A stretch of DNA of 64,000 nucleotides from Coprinellus micaceus (lineage: Eukaryota; Basidiomycota; Agaricomycetes; Agaricales; Psathyrellaceae), in the NCBI GenBank assembly GCA_951394405.1, contig OX596337.1, positions 868,001 through 932,000 of the forward strand, written 5' to 3'. Each line of letters starts with the position of its first letter. Positions within the stretch are counted from its first letter, which is position 1. This document shows, one piece after another, positions 47,180-60,500 of the stretch. The notes under the pieces were generated by a model. That model saw only the letters and a program-made list of their open reading frames with translations, did no database searches and was not told the origin of the DNA. The position numbers and the translations under genes are program-made.

Positions 47180-47522
47180 CCGCGGATCGCAGAAGAAGTG
47201 AGAGAGGGTAATTGTTATGCGGGAACTCCATAGTCAAGGTGCTGGCCAGTGCCTCGTACGTATGTCGCTGCGCCCCCTAGGTAGCGCTGTTCTATGTCTT
47301 TCGAGCGAACGAAACGAAGTGAAACAAGTATGCGTATGCTGTTTATCGGGTTCACCAGGGAGTCCAGGCCGGTTGTGCTGTTGAGGCTGGGAAGATAAAA
47401 AATCCATAAGGATACAAAGCTATCGAAAGCACATACAAAGCGAAAAGACACAGATGCACAACAGTAATAGTTACATACAGAGTAGCAAAAAGCCACACCA
47501 AAACGCTGCCCAGAACTCATCC
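47180..47522. other. Convergent 3' intergenic region
   Basis: Between the ends of the second P450 and the coiled-coil gene; nothing beyond presumed 3' untranslated sequence is seen. Confidence 0.4.
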
Positions 47523-49113
47523 CTACGGAGGAAGGCCCGGTAGTGGTGAGAGCTCAAGGGGACTCGGAGGTTCTGGCGAACTCTGTGGTCGGGGATCCGG
47601 GCTGTCAAGTTCACTCGCCTCCTCTCCGTCGATAAGGACGGTGGGTATGAGGGGTGTCGCGAGGTCCATGGAGATCTCACCATCGTCGTCAGCAAGGAGG
47701 TCTTCGGCGGGGTTCTGTGCGGGTATCACAGGGACAGGCTGTACAGGCGGAGGGGGGATAGAGGGAGAAGCGTAAACTCTCTGTCGTTTCGTTACCCGGG
47801 TAGTATCCCAGCCATCGTTGGGCAGGGATGGTGTCTCGCGTGTTGACAAAGCTAGCCCAGCTAGCTGGGAATCCAAGCGCTCTATCCGCTGCTTGAGCAT
47901 CGATTCCCGGACCTGCTCTTGTCGTTCGGTGGTCTCGAGTCGATGTCGCAGCTCTGCCTCAGACTTGCGCATCCTTGAGCACTCGGCTTCCACCGCGCTC
48001 AGCCTCGCCGATATTGATTCGGGAGCCGACTTCTCTCCATCGATGACGACTTTCCATTTGTCCCTATCTTCCTTCAGGGAGTCCACCAACCTGCCGAGAT
48101 GCTCCACCTGCTCGTTCAAGTCTCTCGGTGGTCTCTCCAGTCGTGGCTTTGGCGTGTTGCTTCCCGACCCCGATCCCTTTCTCTCGTGAGTCCGGACACC
48201 TGCCAGCTTTTCCGACAACACCTGGATCTCCCTCTCCAGCACCCGGTTCTTGCTGACCGTCCACTGCAGCGTGTCCATGTACTGTTGGTACGGCATGCCT
48301 TCGGCCTCGTGCTGAGGGTACGAAGGGGGCGGTTGGTGGAGAGTTGGACTGACGGCGACACAGTGGGTTGTACATCGAGCGAGCTCGGTTTCGCGGCGAG
48401 AGAGTTGGGCTTCGAGGGCGGATATTCGGGACTGGGCCCACTCTTTCGTTTTCTGATGTGCTTTCCGTTCAAGAGACCGCTCTCGTCGAGCGATTTCGAG
48501 CATGGTGGCGGCGTAGGAGAGGAGTTCTTCGGTATCTGCAGGGGACCTTCGATTAGATTTTGGAGCGGGGATTGGATCTGAGTTCGGTGAGGTTCACGTT
48601 CAATAATGACGACAGACGGCATACCCAGTAACGACGAAACGTGCATCCGGCTCGGCTTCAGCGACTTGTAGCCATTGCTATTCTTCTCCACTACGCCCAC
48701 TATCAGCACACATACCGCAAAGCAGAGGCGATGCGCACCTTTGTCTATGAGCTTCAACACAGCCTGCCTCATATCCTCCGTCTCCTCCTCGGCCTTCCTC
48801 GCGACATCCGAGTACACTCGCATCTTCTGTTTCATCTTGCCTTCACGGCGCTCATTAAGCGCCAGTTGTTCGGCATGCGTGCGCTCCATCCCGTCGAGTA
48901 CATCGAGTGTCTCGGACAGTTTCGTCTGGGCTTTTAGAGCCTTCGCGTGATATGCACGTAACTGGGCGTCTAATCTCGAGGGTCCGGCCGCGTTCGAGGA
49001 CGACAGAACTTCCTAGAAACGACATTTCGATGAATCAGACCGCTCGTACAACCGTGATTCTCACTCACATCATCAGCTTGCTTCCGGTGTCGAATGGGAT
49101 ACGAGCCTTCCAT
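47523..49113 (-). CDS. Coiled-coil protein of unknown function
   Basis: Start ATG 49113 (MEGSYPIRHRKQADD); the first intron (gtgagtgag to tttctag) leads into EVLSSSNAAGPSRLDAQLRA. Most of the chain is heptad-like and charged, predicted coiled coil: ERTHAEQLALNERREGKMKQ, EEETEDMRQAVLKLIDK, RRERSLERKAHQKTKEWAQS, and SKNRVLEREIQVLSEKLAGV. After about residue 290 it becomes Pro/Ser-rich and acidic, ending LELSPLPGLPP. A stretch VTKRQRVY could act as a nuclear signal but is too short to trust. About 400 aa. I recognise no named family. It might be structural or a scaffold, but function cannot be assigned. Confidence 0.75.
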
Positions 49114-49946
49114 GAGTTGTCGCTCTTTGATATAATTGCATCGAACTGGTTGAGTGGCAACCCGTCGAACACGAGGACGAGGGTGATACAACCGGGCCGG
49201 GAAGCTGCCAATAACCGAAACAATCAGAGGTAAATAAGCGCCGGGCGCCTACCGGCGCCAACGCAATGCTTACTCAGGCCCGGCCAGGAACGTTTGGTGA
49301 GTCGCCATCAGGCCGTCCTCCGAGTCCACATGCCAACGAAAATTGGCTGGCACGAGCGCTTATTACATTCTGGCTTATTCCCTCTGCTCTTCAGACCGAG
49401 TCTGTAGAATATGGAGGTGAGCATACTGAGAGGGGTGTTGCTTCAAAAATTCCCAGCGCTTAAGCCCACTCATCTAGGGTACGATTTCACCTTGCGAGAT
49501 TCAGGGAGATTCTCCTCTCTTCCCGATGCCCTTGGCTCTGCCTCGCGCGAGAATCGCGCCAGACTGCACAGTCATGCGGACGCGGGGTCGGTCTTCCTGT
49601 TCGTTGACAACGACTCCTTGTGCCCCTTCCTTGGATAAGAAAATCGTCGTGCCAAGCGCAATCGAGGCACGAACCTGGCCCGCCTTTTAATGATCTGGCT
49701 CTCACGTTCAGCCTCCCTCGTGCGCGAGCAGGCGGGAAAGAAGGAGAGCGGCGACACAACCCGAATTCACATCGACATAACAACCGATCCGCGTAACTGT
49801 GGGCCCACGAGGGCAGGCGAGGATCGGGTGTAGTTCTTGCCCCGAGGATAAATATCGCACAAGGATTGCACTGCTGGCTTCCCAATCTGTTCCTGTCTTT
49901 TGTCTTCGTCTCTCTTTCTTTACCTACCCCTGTCCTTCTTTTCAAA
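49114..49946. other. Divergent intergenic region, coiled-coil gene and pectate lyase
   Basis: Contains the pectate lyase promoter, with a TATA-like element near its end. No gene seen; open frames on the minus strand have no motifs. Confidence 0.45.
49847..49854 (+). promoter_or_regulatory. TATA-like element of pectate lyase gene
   Basis: GATAAATA about 95 bases before the ATG at 49947, a plausible distance. The call is based on position and sequence only. Confidence 0.4.
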
Positions 49947-51109
49947 ATGCTGCGCATTTTCCAGGTTCTGCTCCTCGCTTTCTCCGTTCAGGTTTCGCTC
50001 GCGGCTCCTGTGGGGCTCGTCAAGCGTGCCACGACCACCGATACTGCTGATATTGGCTTTGCCATCGGTACTACCGGAGGAGCAGGAGGCGCCACTGTTA
50101 CCGTGACCTCCCTCGCAGCGTTGACCTCCGCCGTTGCAGGAACCGCGAAGAAGACTGTCATTATTTCTGGTGAGCTCCGTCTCCTTCGAGGTCGTTGTTT
50201 GCTTAGCACTGACAAAAATGCCAGGCAAGATCACAGGAAACGCTGTTGTGAATGTCGGATCTAATACGTCTCTCCTCGGGAAAGCTGGTTCTTGTGCGTT
50301 CCAAACCTTCCTTGCTACCCAGGCCAGGTTGCTGAATTCCGATTAGCCTTGACCGGTGTTGGCCTCCGCGTCAACAAGCAGTCGAATGTCATCATCCGTA
50401 ACGTCAAGATCTCGAAGGTTTTGGCTAGCGCCGGAGATGCCATCGGAGTTCAGGAGTCCTCCAAGGTTTGGGTGGACCACGTTGACCTCTCCAGCGACTT
50501 GGATCACGGCAAGGACTTGTAAGTTGCCCCGCGGTTGATTTTTCGAATCTCCTGTTGACTTTCTTCAAGCTACGATGGCCTCCTCGATGTCACCCACGGT
50601 TCTACTCAAGTCACCGTCAGCAACAGCAAACTTTCTAACCACTTCAAGGCATCTCTTGTTGGCCACTCGGATTCCAACGGCACTGAGGACAAGAAGATCA
50701 CCGTCACCTACGCCAACAACCTGTTCTCCAACGTCAACTCCCGGGCTCCGTCTGTGAGGTTCGGCACTGCCCACATCTTCAACAACCTTTTCGATAACGT
50801 GAGCGACGGTGTCAACACCCGCCAGGGCGCCCAGACCTTGATTGAGAACAACGTTTGGAAGAGTATGTCCATGCCGTTTCAATCCCTCCCAAAGAAATTC
50901 TTACGATGGATGAACTTTTAGACTCCAAGAAGGCCGTCTTCTCCACCGATGGCGGATTTGCTACCCTTCGCGGAAACGACCTCGGTGGAGCTACCAACAC
51001 TGCTCCTGCTGGCACCTTGTCCAAGGCTCCCTACACCGTCAACCTCCTCGCCGCGAGCGCTGTTGCCGCGTCGGTGACCAAGAACGCCGGTCAGACCCTT
51101 GCTTTCTAA
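49947..51109 (+). CDS. Secreted pectate lyase, polysaccharide lyase family 1
   Basis: Cleaves de-esterified pectin by beta-elimination outside the cell. ATG 49947 opens a signal peptide (MLRIFQVLLLAFSVQVSLA), followed by a short propeptide with a Lys-Arg site (VGLVKR) for Kex2 processing. Exons then give VTVTSLAALTSAVAGTAKKT, KITGNAVVNVGSNTSLLGK, RNVKISKVLASAGDAIGVQE, the calcium-site region VWVDHVDLSSDLDHGKDLYD, FKASLVGHSDS, and the catalytic-arginine motif VNSRAPSVRFG with HIFNNLFDN. The parallel beta-helix repeats and length (about 320 aa) fit PL1. At least four introns. It suggests the fungus degrades plant cell walls. All key residues visible are retained. Confidence 0.93.
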
Positions 51110-51626
51110 TTTAATTTGTAACGCACCATACCTTTAAGTCGTACATATGTACGCGTCCAATACACCAAATTCCCTTGTTCACGTTGGAAAGTAGAACGAG
51201 AAAGGATGAAGGAGGTCAGGACTGCGGCGATCCGGCGCGTGACGAACGCGTCGCGCTTTGTCACATCACGCCCAAGTCGAGTCACACTCAGCGGCGTCAC
51301 GCAGCGACAAATAATATCAGCGAAATCATCTGTCCGTCGGAACTTCCTCCCAAACCACCATCTTCCTGGATCCCGCCACGCGCCGGAATACGAGGATCGC
51401 GGCCTTGGGGTCTTCTTTGTGTAACGCCTCGTGAAGAGCGATCTACAGGGTTGATAGCCTTCCTTTAGCCAGTCAAAAACCGAGATTTTGTCGAGGAGCT
51501 TGGGCCCACTCGTGACAGCGGGCACTTTAGGTCGAAGCTCGACGTCATCCTGCACGGTGCCAGAACTATCGGGATCGACGGGAACGCCCATTACACGTTG
51601 ACCAACCACCACTTCCTTCCCCAGTG
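51110..51626. other. Intergenic region
   Basis: Upstream of the SAMHD1-like gene. Rich in TGACG/CGTCA-like words (51240-51310: cgtgacgaacgcgtcgcg and agtcacactcagcggcgtcacg), which could be regulatory. No gene called; minus-strand open frames have no motifs. Confidence 0.4.
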
Positions 51627-53926
51627 ATGGCTGCGATCCACACACCAGCGAGCGGCGTCTTCTCAGATGATGATCCAATTGGATTCTTCTTTCCTGGTGA
51701 ACCTTTGCGCGGGATTAGAGATGTAGTACACGATGAAAGTGAGTGCCCTAGCTGGGTGTATACTCCTGGTCCAATTCTCATCGATGCCTCCCAGTTCCAA
51801 TCCACTCTTACCTGAATCGCTTCGTCGACACGTACGTCTTCTTGAATTTTACTAACACGCTTAATCCCAAAGTATATGCGCATACAGAGAGACATTCCAA
51901 CGCCTGCGGGACATTAAGCAGCTCGGGACGTCATCCTATGTCTGGCCAACTGCGTCTCACAGCCGTTTCGAGCATTCTCTTGGTAAGTGAGTGCGCCTTG
52001 GACTCCATTGCCTGACTGATTTCTTCCAGGGGTTGCGCACTTGGCCCGAGACTTAATCTCTCGCTTAAGAACCAAGCAGCCCGAGCTAGGCATAACCGAT
52101 CGCGACGTAGCTTGCGTCGAAATTGCCGGGTTGTGCCATGATCTTGGTCATGGGCCATGGAGTCATGTCTGGGACGGGATCTTCATGCCCCAAGCCGTGT
52201 ATGTTCCCGCCAACTTATCCCTGACTGGTTCTGACTGGCAACAGTGAAGGGTGTACCTGGAAGCACGAGCACGGCTCGGAGATGATGTTTGACTACATGG
52301 TCAAAACCGACCAAATCCCCATCTCTGAGAAGGATGTGCGACTCATTAAGGCCCTGATTGCTGGAGAACCAGCACAATGCGAGTACGTGTGCCACAACTT
52401 TGTTGTCTCACTGTCTGAGATTGCCCTCAAAATAGCCCCTCCGAAAAGCGATTTTTGTTCGACATTGTGGCGAATAAGCGCAATGGACTGGACGTCGACA
52501 AGTAAGTCCGAACCTTCCTCCCGTTCGAAGTCTGTCTTACCGTTCACTGTAGGTTCGACTATATCCAGCGAGATTCCTTAATGACCGGCGAGCCTCTATC
52601 ATTCCCCGCCAAGCGCATAATCAAGTCTGCAAGGGTCATTGACAATGAGATCTGCTACAACATCAAGGACGCCAACCAGGTCTACGGGATTTGCCAGCGT
52701 CGTTTCGGGTTGCACAAACACGTCTATAATCACAAGACAGGTTCGTCCGCAGCATATCGAATTCGTCTGGTTCGTCCTGATAGTTGTTCCTAGCTCGAGC
52801 CATCGAGTACATGATCGTCGATGCCTTGCTCCTGGCAGAACCCCATATGCAGATCGCTAAACGTGTGAACGAGCCTGAGAGCTTCCTATACCTCACGGAT
52901 CATATCATGAAGGAGATTGAAATGTCCCAACAACCTGTAGGCAATTTTGTATCCAACCCTGAAACTATATTGATGCACCAATACAGGAACTCGAAGCGTC
53001 TCGACAACTTCTGAAGCGTATCAAGCACAGGAAGCTGTATCGCTGTGTTGACAACAAGAACATCGACTTCCCCATGGCCAAGGCGACGGAAGACTATGTC
53101 ACGACTGAACGTGTCTTCAACAAAACTGTAGCAATTCGGGACGCTCCCGAATATCAGAAGGAAGGAGAGGGCAATGTTTTTGACTTGACCATTGACGATA
53201 TCATTGTGGACATCTCGATGATGCACCACGGGATGAAGCAGCGTAACCCTGTAGACTTCATCAAATTCTACAGCAAGCACAACACAGGTCGGTCTTCGTC
53301 CAACTCCCTTTTCTGTTATTTTTTCTGACTTAGGTTTAGGAGTGGCTATGAATACTGGACCCGGAGATTACTCTGAGCTGCGGCCAATGTGGCATGCTGA
53401 ACTCCTCCTTCGTGTCTATACGAAGAAGACCGGCAAGAATTATCAAAGGCTGGTCAAAGCAGCCTATGAAGCCGTGATGGATGACTTCGAGGAACCCGAT
53501 AACGCCGCCGTCGACTCGGACAGTACCGCTGGGACGTCCCCTGCCGCCACGCAAACACCAGCAGCCCCAGACAGCAAACCCTTGCCCGATACCCCTGGTT
53601 CCAATAAAAGTACGCCGGCGGGTCAGATGGGTTTCGAGCGAGTGCGGTCGAGGAATAGGTTCACCTTTCTGCCTGAAACAGCCCAGGCGAGCCCACAGAG
53701 CATCACGAGCCGGTCTTCAACCTTGAAATCTATCGATACTGTCGGGACGGAGGAGTCGGATCCGACCTCTAGCCCGTTCACAGCGGTCAACCTGGACGGC
53801 TCCGGAAACCTTGAAGATCTCTTCCAAGACGAAGACATGCCGGACGACCCACCTGCTGTCGGAGCTAAGAGGGGCCGGGAGGGCGACCCTATCGGAGACG
53901 ACGGTGCTGTGAAAAGGAGGAAGTGA
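51627..53926 (+). CDS. SAMHD1-like HD-domain dNTP triphosphohydrolase
   Basis: This family hydrolyses dNTPs to nucleosides and triphosphate, limiting dNTP pools. Start ATG 51627. A 56-base first intron (51739-51794) leads to a 41-base exon reading [13 protein letters not shown], then a second intron (51836-51889, donor gtcttc, unusually weak) gives [20 protein letters not shown]. The metal-binding HD motif follows: [16 protein letters not shown], then [33 protein letters not shown], and [18 protein letters not shown], where the last conserved Asp lies. Further blocks are [19 protein letters not shown] and [10 protein letters not shown]. The C-terminal 190 residues are disordered and end in a basic KRRK. 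No SAM domain is seen. The HD core is complete, so activity is likely. Confidence 0.92.
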
Positions 53927-55067
53927 AGGTGATCACCTCGCTCCTTGGTATTTATAGACCCACCTCCCACCTGCCATTCATGCATTTTCTTCCTTTTCCA
54001 TTCTGCATGCATACGATTACGTCGCATTCCTCGCTTCATGGACGGTATACGTGATTGAACTCTTAGAACTACCCCACAGACTATGCGTTTCCTCACTTCT
54101 ATGCATACCATCATTCAAGCCTTCCGTGGTTAATACTCTTCTGTACCATACGCCCGTTGTATTGCTCGGTTCATTGCCTCCCCTTCGATGTCAGATCCCA
54201 TCCCTTGCGGTTCTCGTTACGTGTATATACAACTGTTTATCGTGGTTCTGGTTCTGGTTTGCGTTTTGTTGTCTCTATGGATTCATTAGACGGTTGAAGC
54301 TCGTTTACTTGACAGTATTGTATCCTACCACTTTGTTTATGTGTTGTACATGCTGAACATGCTGATTTATGCTTAACCCCTCGCTAGGGAAATAGACGGA
54401 GACATCCAAGGTGTGTCTACCGATACCTTCCCTTGACGTTTGCGGGTTGGTACTAACCAGCTAGGCTCCAACAAGCTCAACCCAACGTTCGCCGCATTTA
54501 CTATTCATTGGGGTTGGTGACCCTCACGAAGCTCCCTGCAACGCCTTCTTGGTGGCTGCGCGTATCCGGCCGGATGTTGAGGAGTGCGGAATTCCCCCTC
54601 CTCAGGCGATGGAGCGGTCGACTCACTGGGGAAGTCTGGTGATACTCGCGCCGCGGCCCACCGAGAGCCCACACGCTTGAATAAGCGCCCACACCGACGC
54701 AGTGTTTTTGCGGGAAGCGCCTTGGTATGGCAAGAGTATTGTAAGCGTTTATCCTAGACCCACCTCTCCGTTACAAACGACTGCGACGCCCCCTCGTCAG
54801 CGGGGACGGTGAGTCCAGGTTGAGGAGCGGGATACTGTTCGTTTTTGCTAGATTGAGCAGAAGCCCCTATCCGTTTCCCATTCGATACGCGTTTTTGATG
54901 GGAGCTACTTCAACCGAACCCACCACGTTCAGGCAGTTGCGTTGTCCTTACACCACCTCCCTGCATGCATTCCAGTGGCCGCAGGTAGTCTCCTTTTCCG
55001 TGCTCCTTCTTCCTCTTCTCAGCCCCCTTTCATCCGAAAGCCCACCCACTTCAAGATACCCAAGAAC
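53927..55067. other. Intergenic stretch, about 1.1 kb
   Basis: T-rich sequence after the SAMHD1-like gene, then a C-rich part before the PLC-like gene. No gene, repeat or RNA is recognised. Confidence 0.4.
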
Positions 55068-56965
55068 ATGACGTTCTGCATCTACAACCTCTCGGACGCG
55101 CCGGTGGAGGTTTCTACTAGAAGGCTGCCCCCTGTGGGGAGTGTAGTAGAGGAGGGTAACGTGCACTCGACGGTGCACGTCTTACAACCTCGCAGGTCTA
55201 CGACGATTCCTAGGCTCCAAGGAAACCACGTCTACCTCCATGCCCCGTTGTCCAAGCAAGAGATGGAGACGGAAGGGAAGGTAGCCGTCTTTCCGGTACA
55301 TCTCCCTGGATTCTGGGCCAAGAGAGGAGCATCTTGGAAAGAAATAAACGTGGCTAACTCAGAGACGTGCCCGTGGAGGATATATTGGTTCTGGGTACGT
55401 GCCTTTCAAGGTCAAGTGAGAGGCGTTCTGACCAACTGCTCTAGCCTACGAAGGCTCTAATGGTATTGCCGAGGAGGAACATGGCCTCCTTCCTGTCAGA
55501 GATGCCCGACACTTTGTCCCTGGCATCGTTGATGCTTCCTGGAACACACGACACGTAGGTGTGCTTCTCCCAAGTCCTCACTTCTTTGTACTGACGCGAG
55601 CGTGATAGGATGGCATTTCATGGTTGGCCCATATCCCAGTGCCAAACCCTACGCACCCCACTCTCCGCACAACTCCTACAAGGGGTTCGTGTTATTGACG
55701 TCCGTCTCGCTGTCGTCCCCATCGTGCCCGTGCCCGGCCGAGCCGCAGGCACATTGACGCTACCCACCCCGCAATTCAAACTCATCGCGTACCATGGGAT
55801 CTATCCGCAGCGCACCCCATTTACCACAATCCTCAGCGCCCTGCATACGTATCTGACGTCGCCTGCCGGATGTCGGGAGACCGTTGTCATGTCAATCAAG
55901 CAGGAGGACTTTACAAAGAACGCGCCGACGCTCTTTTCGCGTTTGGTCCGTGAAGAGATTCAAGCCAGCCCAGGAGGATTCCGGGACACAGACCCTACGA
56001 CCGGCCAGCGCGATATGGGGATGTGGTACCTCCAGAACCGTGTTCCTAACCTCGGCGAAGTGCGAGGGAAAGTCGTCTTGTTCTCCCGTTTCGGCGTCAA
56101 CGGGGAGGAGTGGGAAGGTGGATGGGAGGGGTTGGGTATCCATCCTCTTCGGTGGCCTGACAGCCAGAAGAGCGGGTTTGTATGGGATCTCAAAGGGATG
56201 AAGATACGGACGCACGATTGGTATGGTATACCGACGTTTCTTGCGGTACCGGAGAAGGCGACGCTGTCGACAATGTGTTTGCGGCCGACTGTGCCCTGGC
56301 CCTTGAGCTTCCCTCAGGTCCCTGATCCCGGAAATCCTAAGGAAGGGGTGAAGAAGCTGGAGGGAGAAGGGAAGGTGAAAGGGGAGGTTGTAGAAGTCAA
56401 GGAGAAGGAGCTTGAGGCAGGTGGAATCGAAGGTGTGGGTGGGGAGGCACCCGTGTTGAACATGACCTACCTTTCGGCTGCGACGTTCCCTTTGGCGCTT
56501 CCACCGACCGTGGCGAAAGGGTTTGGATGGCCTGGATGGAAGCTGGGCTTTGAAGGCGTTAACGGCAGAGTGGGAAGGTGGCTTTTAGAGGAGCTCGTGC
56601 CCGACCTGAAGACACATTCACCAGTCAAGTCTGCAGAGGCGCCGGACACCGTTGAGAATGGCCAGGGTGCGCTGAAGCAGGATAAAGATGCGGACGAGAG
56701 GCAACAAGAAAGAGCGAAAGGCTTGAGGTGGTTCGGACCCAAGAACAACAAGGCAGACAGTAAGAGTGAGCTATTGGCGAGCGAGCGGAAGTCGCAGGAA
56801 GAAAGTGGCAAGTCCGATGCCCAGGCAGCGGATCCGCTTTCCGACCCCAATAGGTTGCGCGGGTGGGCGCTCATGGACTACTACTCCGAGGAACGGGGTC
56901 TGGTGCCGCTCCTTGTCGAGTTCAATTATCAGGGCAGGAAGAGTGGCGAAGAGGGCTGGCCATAA
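55068..56965 (+). CDS. PI-PLC X-domain-like phosphodiesterase
   Basis: Similar to bacterial-type phosphatidylinositol-specific phospholipase C (X domain only). Start ATG 55068 (MTFCIYNLSDAPVEV). Exon 1 encodes about 108 residues with a beta-rich domain. Intron gtacgt...ctctag joins to PTKALMVLPRRNMASFLSEM and LMLPGTHDT; another short intron gives MAFHGWPISQCQTLRTPLSA. The two catalytic histidines of the family fit PGTHDT and IAYHGIYPQ. The next blocks are GVRVIDVRLAVVP and ETVVMSIKQEDF. A long insert with Lys/Glu-rich charged stretches begins around 56330. About 600 aa. There is no signal peptide, so it is probably intracellular, but a lipid substrate is not proven. Confidence 0.85.
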
Positions 56966-57554
56966 GGGTGGCTCACTATCATATACTTTGGATTGTTATT
57001 GACGCTTTATCTACAGATCAGATACCATTAATATACAACTTGTTACGTCTATCTGCGCCCGAGGTTACCGACAAGCCCTTCAATAGCTGCTGAGTTGTCC
57101 AGGCGTTGCCCACGTTGCGGTCAGAAGACCTCCACGCCCTATGCAACTCCTTGACACTCCTGTCTGTTATAGATCTTATCCAAGAAAATGACTCTTGGAA
57201 GGCAAATTGCTTCCTTTTTCCTCACACGCACGGCAGGGCAATGACTCGAATGCGGGCGGATACTTGCCAGTAGGAGCGGGGAGCCCGTCATGGGCGCATC
57301 AAATATGTCTAGAAATGGGAAAAGGCGGTACGTCGGGACCGCAAATGGAGCTTCCGACGTTCTTGGCGGCGGCTGGAGGCGTGATGATGTGAAGAAAACA
57401 CAAACCTTGACTTGGACCTGACCGCCGCCATCATATTTATTATCACCCCAGAAATCGTATAAGACCCTGCACGAAACGTGGGTGAGTTCAATCTCCACAA
57501 AAACTCCCCACTCTTTCTTGCAACCTCATACCTGAACCCCCAACCAACCCCCGA
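56966..57554. other. Intergenic region
   Basis: Between the PLC-like and ankyrin genes. A T/C-rich stretch just before 57555 fits a promoter and leader. No gene seen. Confidence 0.4.
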
Positions 57555-60500
57555 ATGACCCAGAACAAGGAAGCAGAAGCGTTCCTTGAGAGGATCAAGG
57601 CTCTTCCTGGTGGTCCAGGCGTGTCTCTCGACGCGGCTTTGCAGCCCTCGATTGACGATGAGACGGAGCTTCGCCGCTACTTCGCCAGCGATCGCGGAAA
57701 TGCGCGTCTTTCCGACCCCTATGTTGGCCTGGTCGATGTATTCGACGCTCCTGCCGACATCAGGACCACTCGCGCCCGCATCGTCAAGGACGATGAGGAC
57801 CTGATCACGAAACATATCATACCCGTACCCAAGGACGCTCGAAGGGCCGAAGGCGCTCCCTCGATGGTGGATAGCTTGGACGAATTCAAGAAGAACTGGG
57901 CCATCTTCACCGAAGGCTCTCTGTCGCAGCTGTTCGATTGGAACAATGTCGTCGCTGCTGGAGGGTCTGTGCTTGCTTGCTTGACCCCACTGTCGGAACA
58001 GAACAAGGTGTCGAAGAGAGCTATCAGGAAGTACTACCACAGCAACGCCTACCCTACCTCCGATGTCGACCTGTTCCTGTATGGGATGAGTCCGGAGCAG
58101 GTGTGTCAACTCGACGAGCTTTGGAGATCCCTGTTCCTAACCGATTGTTAGGCCGAGGCTAAGATCGTTCAGATCTATGAGGCCGTGCGTGACTCTGTCC
58201 CTTGGGATGTCACCTGTATTCGAACCAAGCATACGGTGTCTATTCACTGTGAGTTGTCTACACCTTTCATGGCTGCTTCGTCTGACCTCGCCTTCAGCCC
58301 AATACCCCTATCGCTCTGTCCAGATTGTTTTGCGTCTCTATCATTCCCCTGCTGAGATTCTCGCTGGCTTCGACGTCGATGCCCCTTGCGTCGCCTATGA
58401 TGGTGACCGCATCTGGGCCAACCCGCGTGCCATTACTGCCATGATGCGCCAGGCTAACACTGTCGACATGACCCGGAGGTCACCTTCGTATGAAGTTCGC
58501 CTTACCAAGTACGCCAACCGGGGCTTCGAGGTCTATGTCCCTAACCTGAATCGCGAGAAGATCGATCCTACGGTGAGTTTATCCTTCCGCCACTCAGAAC
58601 ATATCTGAGTTTCGGTACTAGATTTATGAGCGTGCCATCAACAAGATGGAAGGTCTCGCTAGGCTGCTTGTCTTTGAGAAGCTCATGGACGGCGACGCTC
58701 GCTACGCCTTCCTCGAGTCCCGTAGGAAGCTCAGAGGCCGACCCAACCCTCTTTCTCGCTATAACCGACACAAGAGGCAGCACAAGGGCGACCTCAAGGA
58801 GGAGAACCCCATCGGTGGTCTCGAGATGAACGACTACGACGTGTCCACGCTCCATATTCCGTATGGCCCCGGATGGGATGCTCGCCGCATCGACAAACTC
58901 GTGTACCAAACTGACCTGGGAATGAACTCTACGTTCAACCCCAAGAACAAGGGTCGTAGGCTCCATCGTCACCCTGCTTTCTTCGGAACTATGCAAGAGT
59001 GTTTGGAAGACTGCTGCGAGCACTGCCCAGAACCCATTGACGACGACGAGAAAGAGCTCATAGCGAAGGAGGATGACCAGTATATCGTTGGGAGAATCAA
59101 GTATGTCTTCTATATTCATTTCGACGGAGTAGCGATCTAACCCCCCACGATAGGTTCATCGAGGACAACCCAGGCCGGCAAACCATGACAGGGAGCTTCA
59201 ACCCCATCGACGTTGGCGAATGGAGCGAGCAAGTCTACGTCAAGGAAACGGAGAAATTCTTCGATGCAGTTGCACGCAACGACGTTCAAATTGTCAAGGA
59301 GCACATCAAGGCTGAGATCGACCTCAACCACCGCGACCACGTCGGCAGGACCTGTCTGCACCTCGCTGTGCTTTCTGGTGCGCCCCAGGTTGCGCTTGAG
59401 CTCATTGAAGCTGGAGCGAGAGTTTCTGCCCGTCTCGTTGACGGCAGGTCCCCGTTGCACCTCGCCGCTCGATTCGACCATCTTGATGTCGTGAAGAAAC
59501 TTCTGGAGCGCAGCGCAGCCAACGCCGAGCTGGTGAAGAAGGAAGAGGATGTCGACGCCATGGATGAGGATAAGAAGCCGGAAGCGGAACAACCGTCCTC
59601 TGAAGACGACTGGAGCTCGCACGCATCCGATGGTGATGACGATGTTGAGATGAAGGATGCCGACGCGGGCGATGAAGATGGTGATGACGAGAACTCGGAC
59701 GGGGACGAAGACGAAGACGATGAAGACGGAAGCGACGATGGCAGCGACAAGCCTGCGAAGTCTAACGCAGAAGAGCCTCCTGCGTCCAACGCCGGCGATT
59801 CTGGTGTACCTGAGGACAACGAAGACGAGCCCGACATTCTTGACACCAACGAGGCGGACTGGGACTTCGGATTTTCTCCTTTGGCCTACGCCATCCTATA
59901 CGCCTCTGCGGACATGGTCGATTTGTTGTTGGAGTCTGGTGCGGACGCCAATAAACCCTCTTCCACAAACCACAACGATGCCAAGCAGTTGCATCCCCTC
60001 GACATCACCATCCTCCGCGCAGCAGAGGGAGGGGACGATGAGGACGTTGCCTGCGCCATCGCAGAGCGCCTCATCAAGGGAGGAGCCTCCTCGTCGCGCG
60101 CCGACGAGCAGATGTACACCATCTTCCACGACATTGTTGCCTCTGGACAGCACAAACTAGCCGCAACAGTTCTCCGTTGCGATCCCAACGCCCAGGTGGT
60201 CGTCAACAGCCCTGCTATCAGGTGGAACGATGTCACATTCCCCTTGGTCACCGCCGTCCAGAACATTGACTATGCCATGGTGGCCTTGCTTGTCGCATAC
60301 GGCGTTAGAACTACCCTTTCCGAGGAAGACATTACCCGCGTTGTGGAGTCCAGGTGAGTTATTTCGGCTCTAGCTTTTGAGCCTCTGCTAACCTCGACGA
60401 TCGTGCAACAGACCTCCAAAGGAACGTTCTAATCTCTTCGGTTATGGCGTGAAGAGCCCTATCGACCAGACCTTCACACCCATTGAAACCGCTCTCCGAG

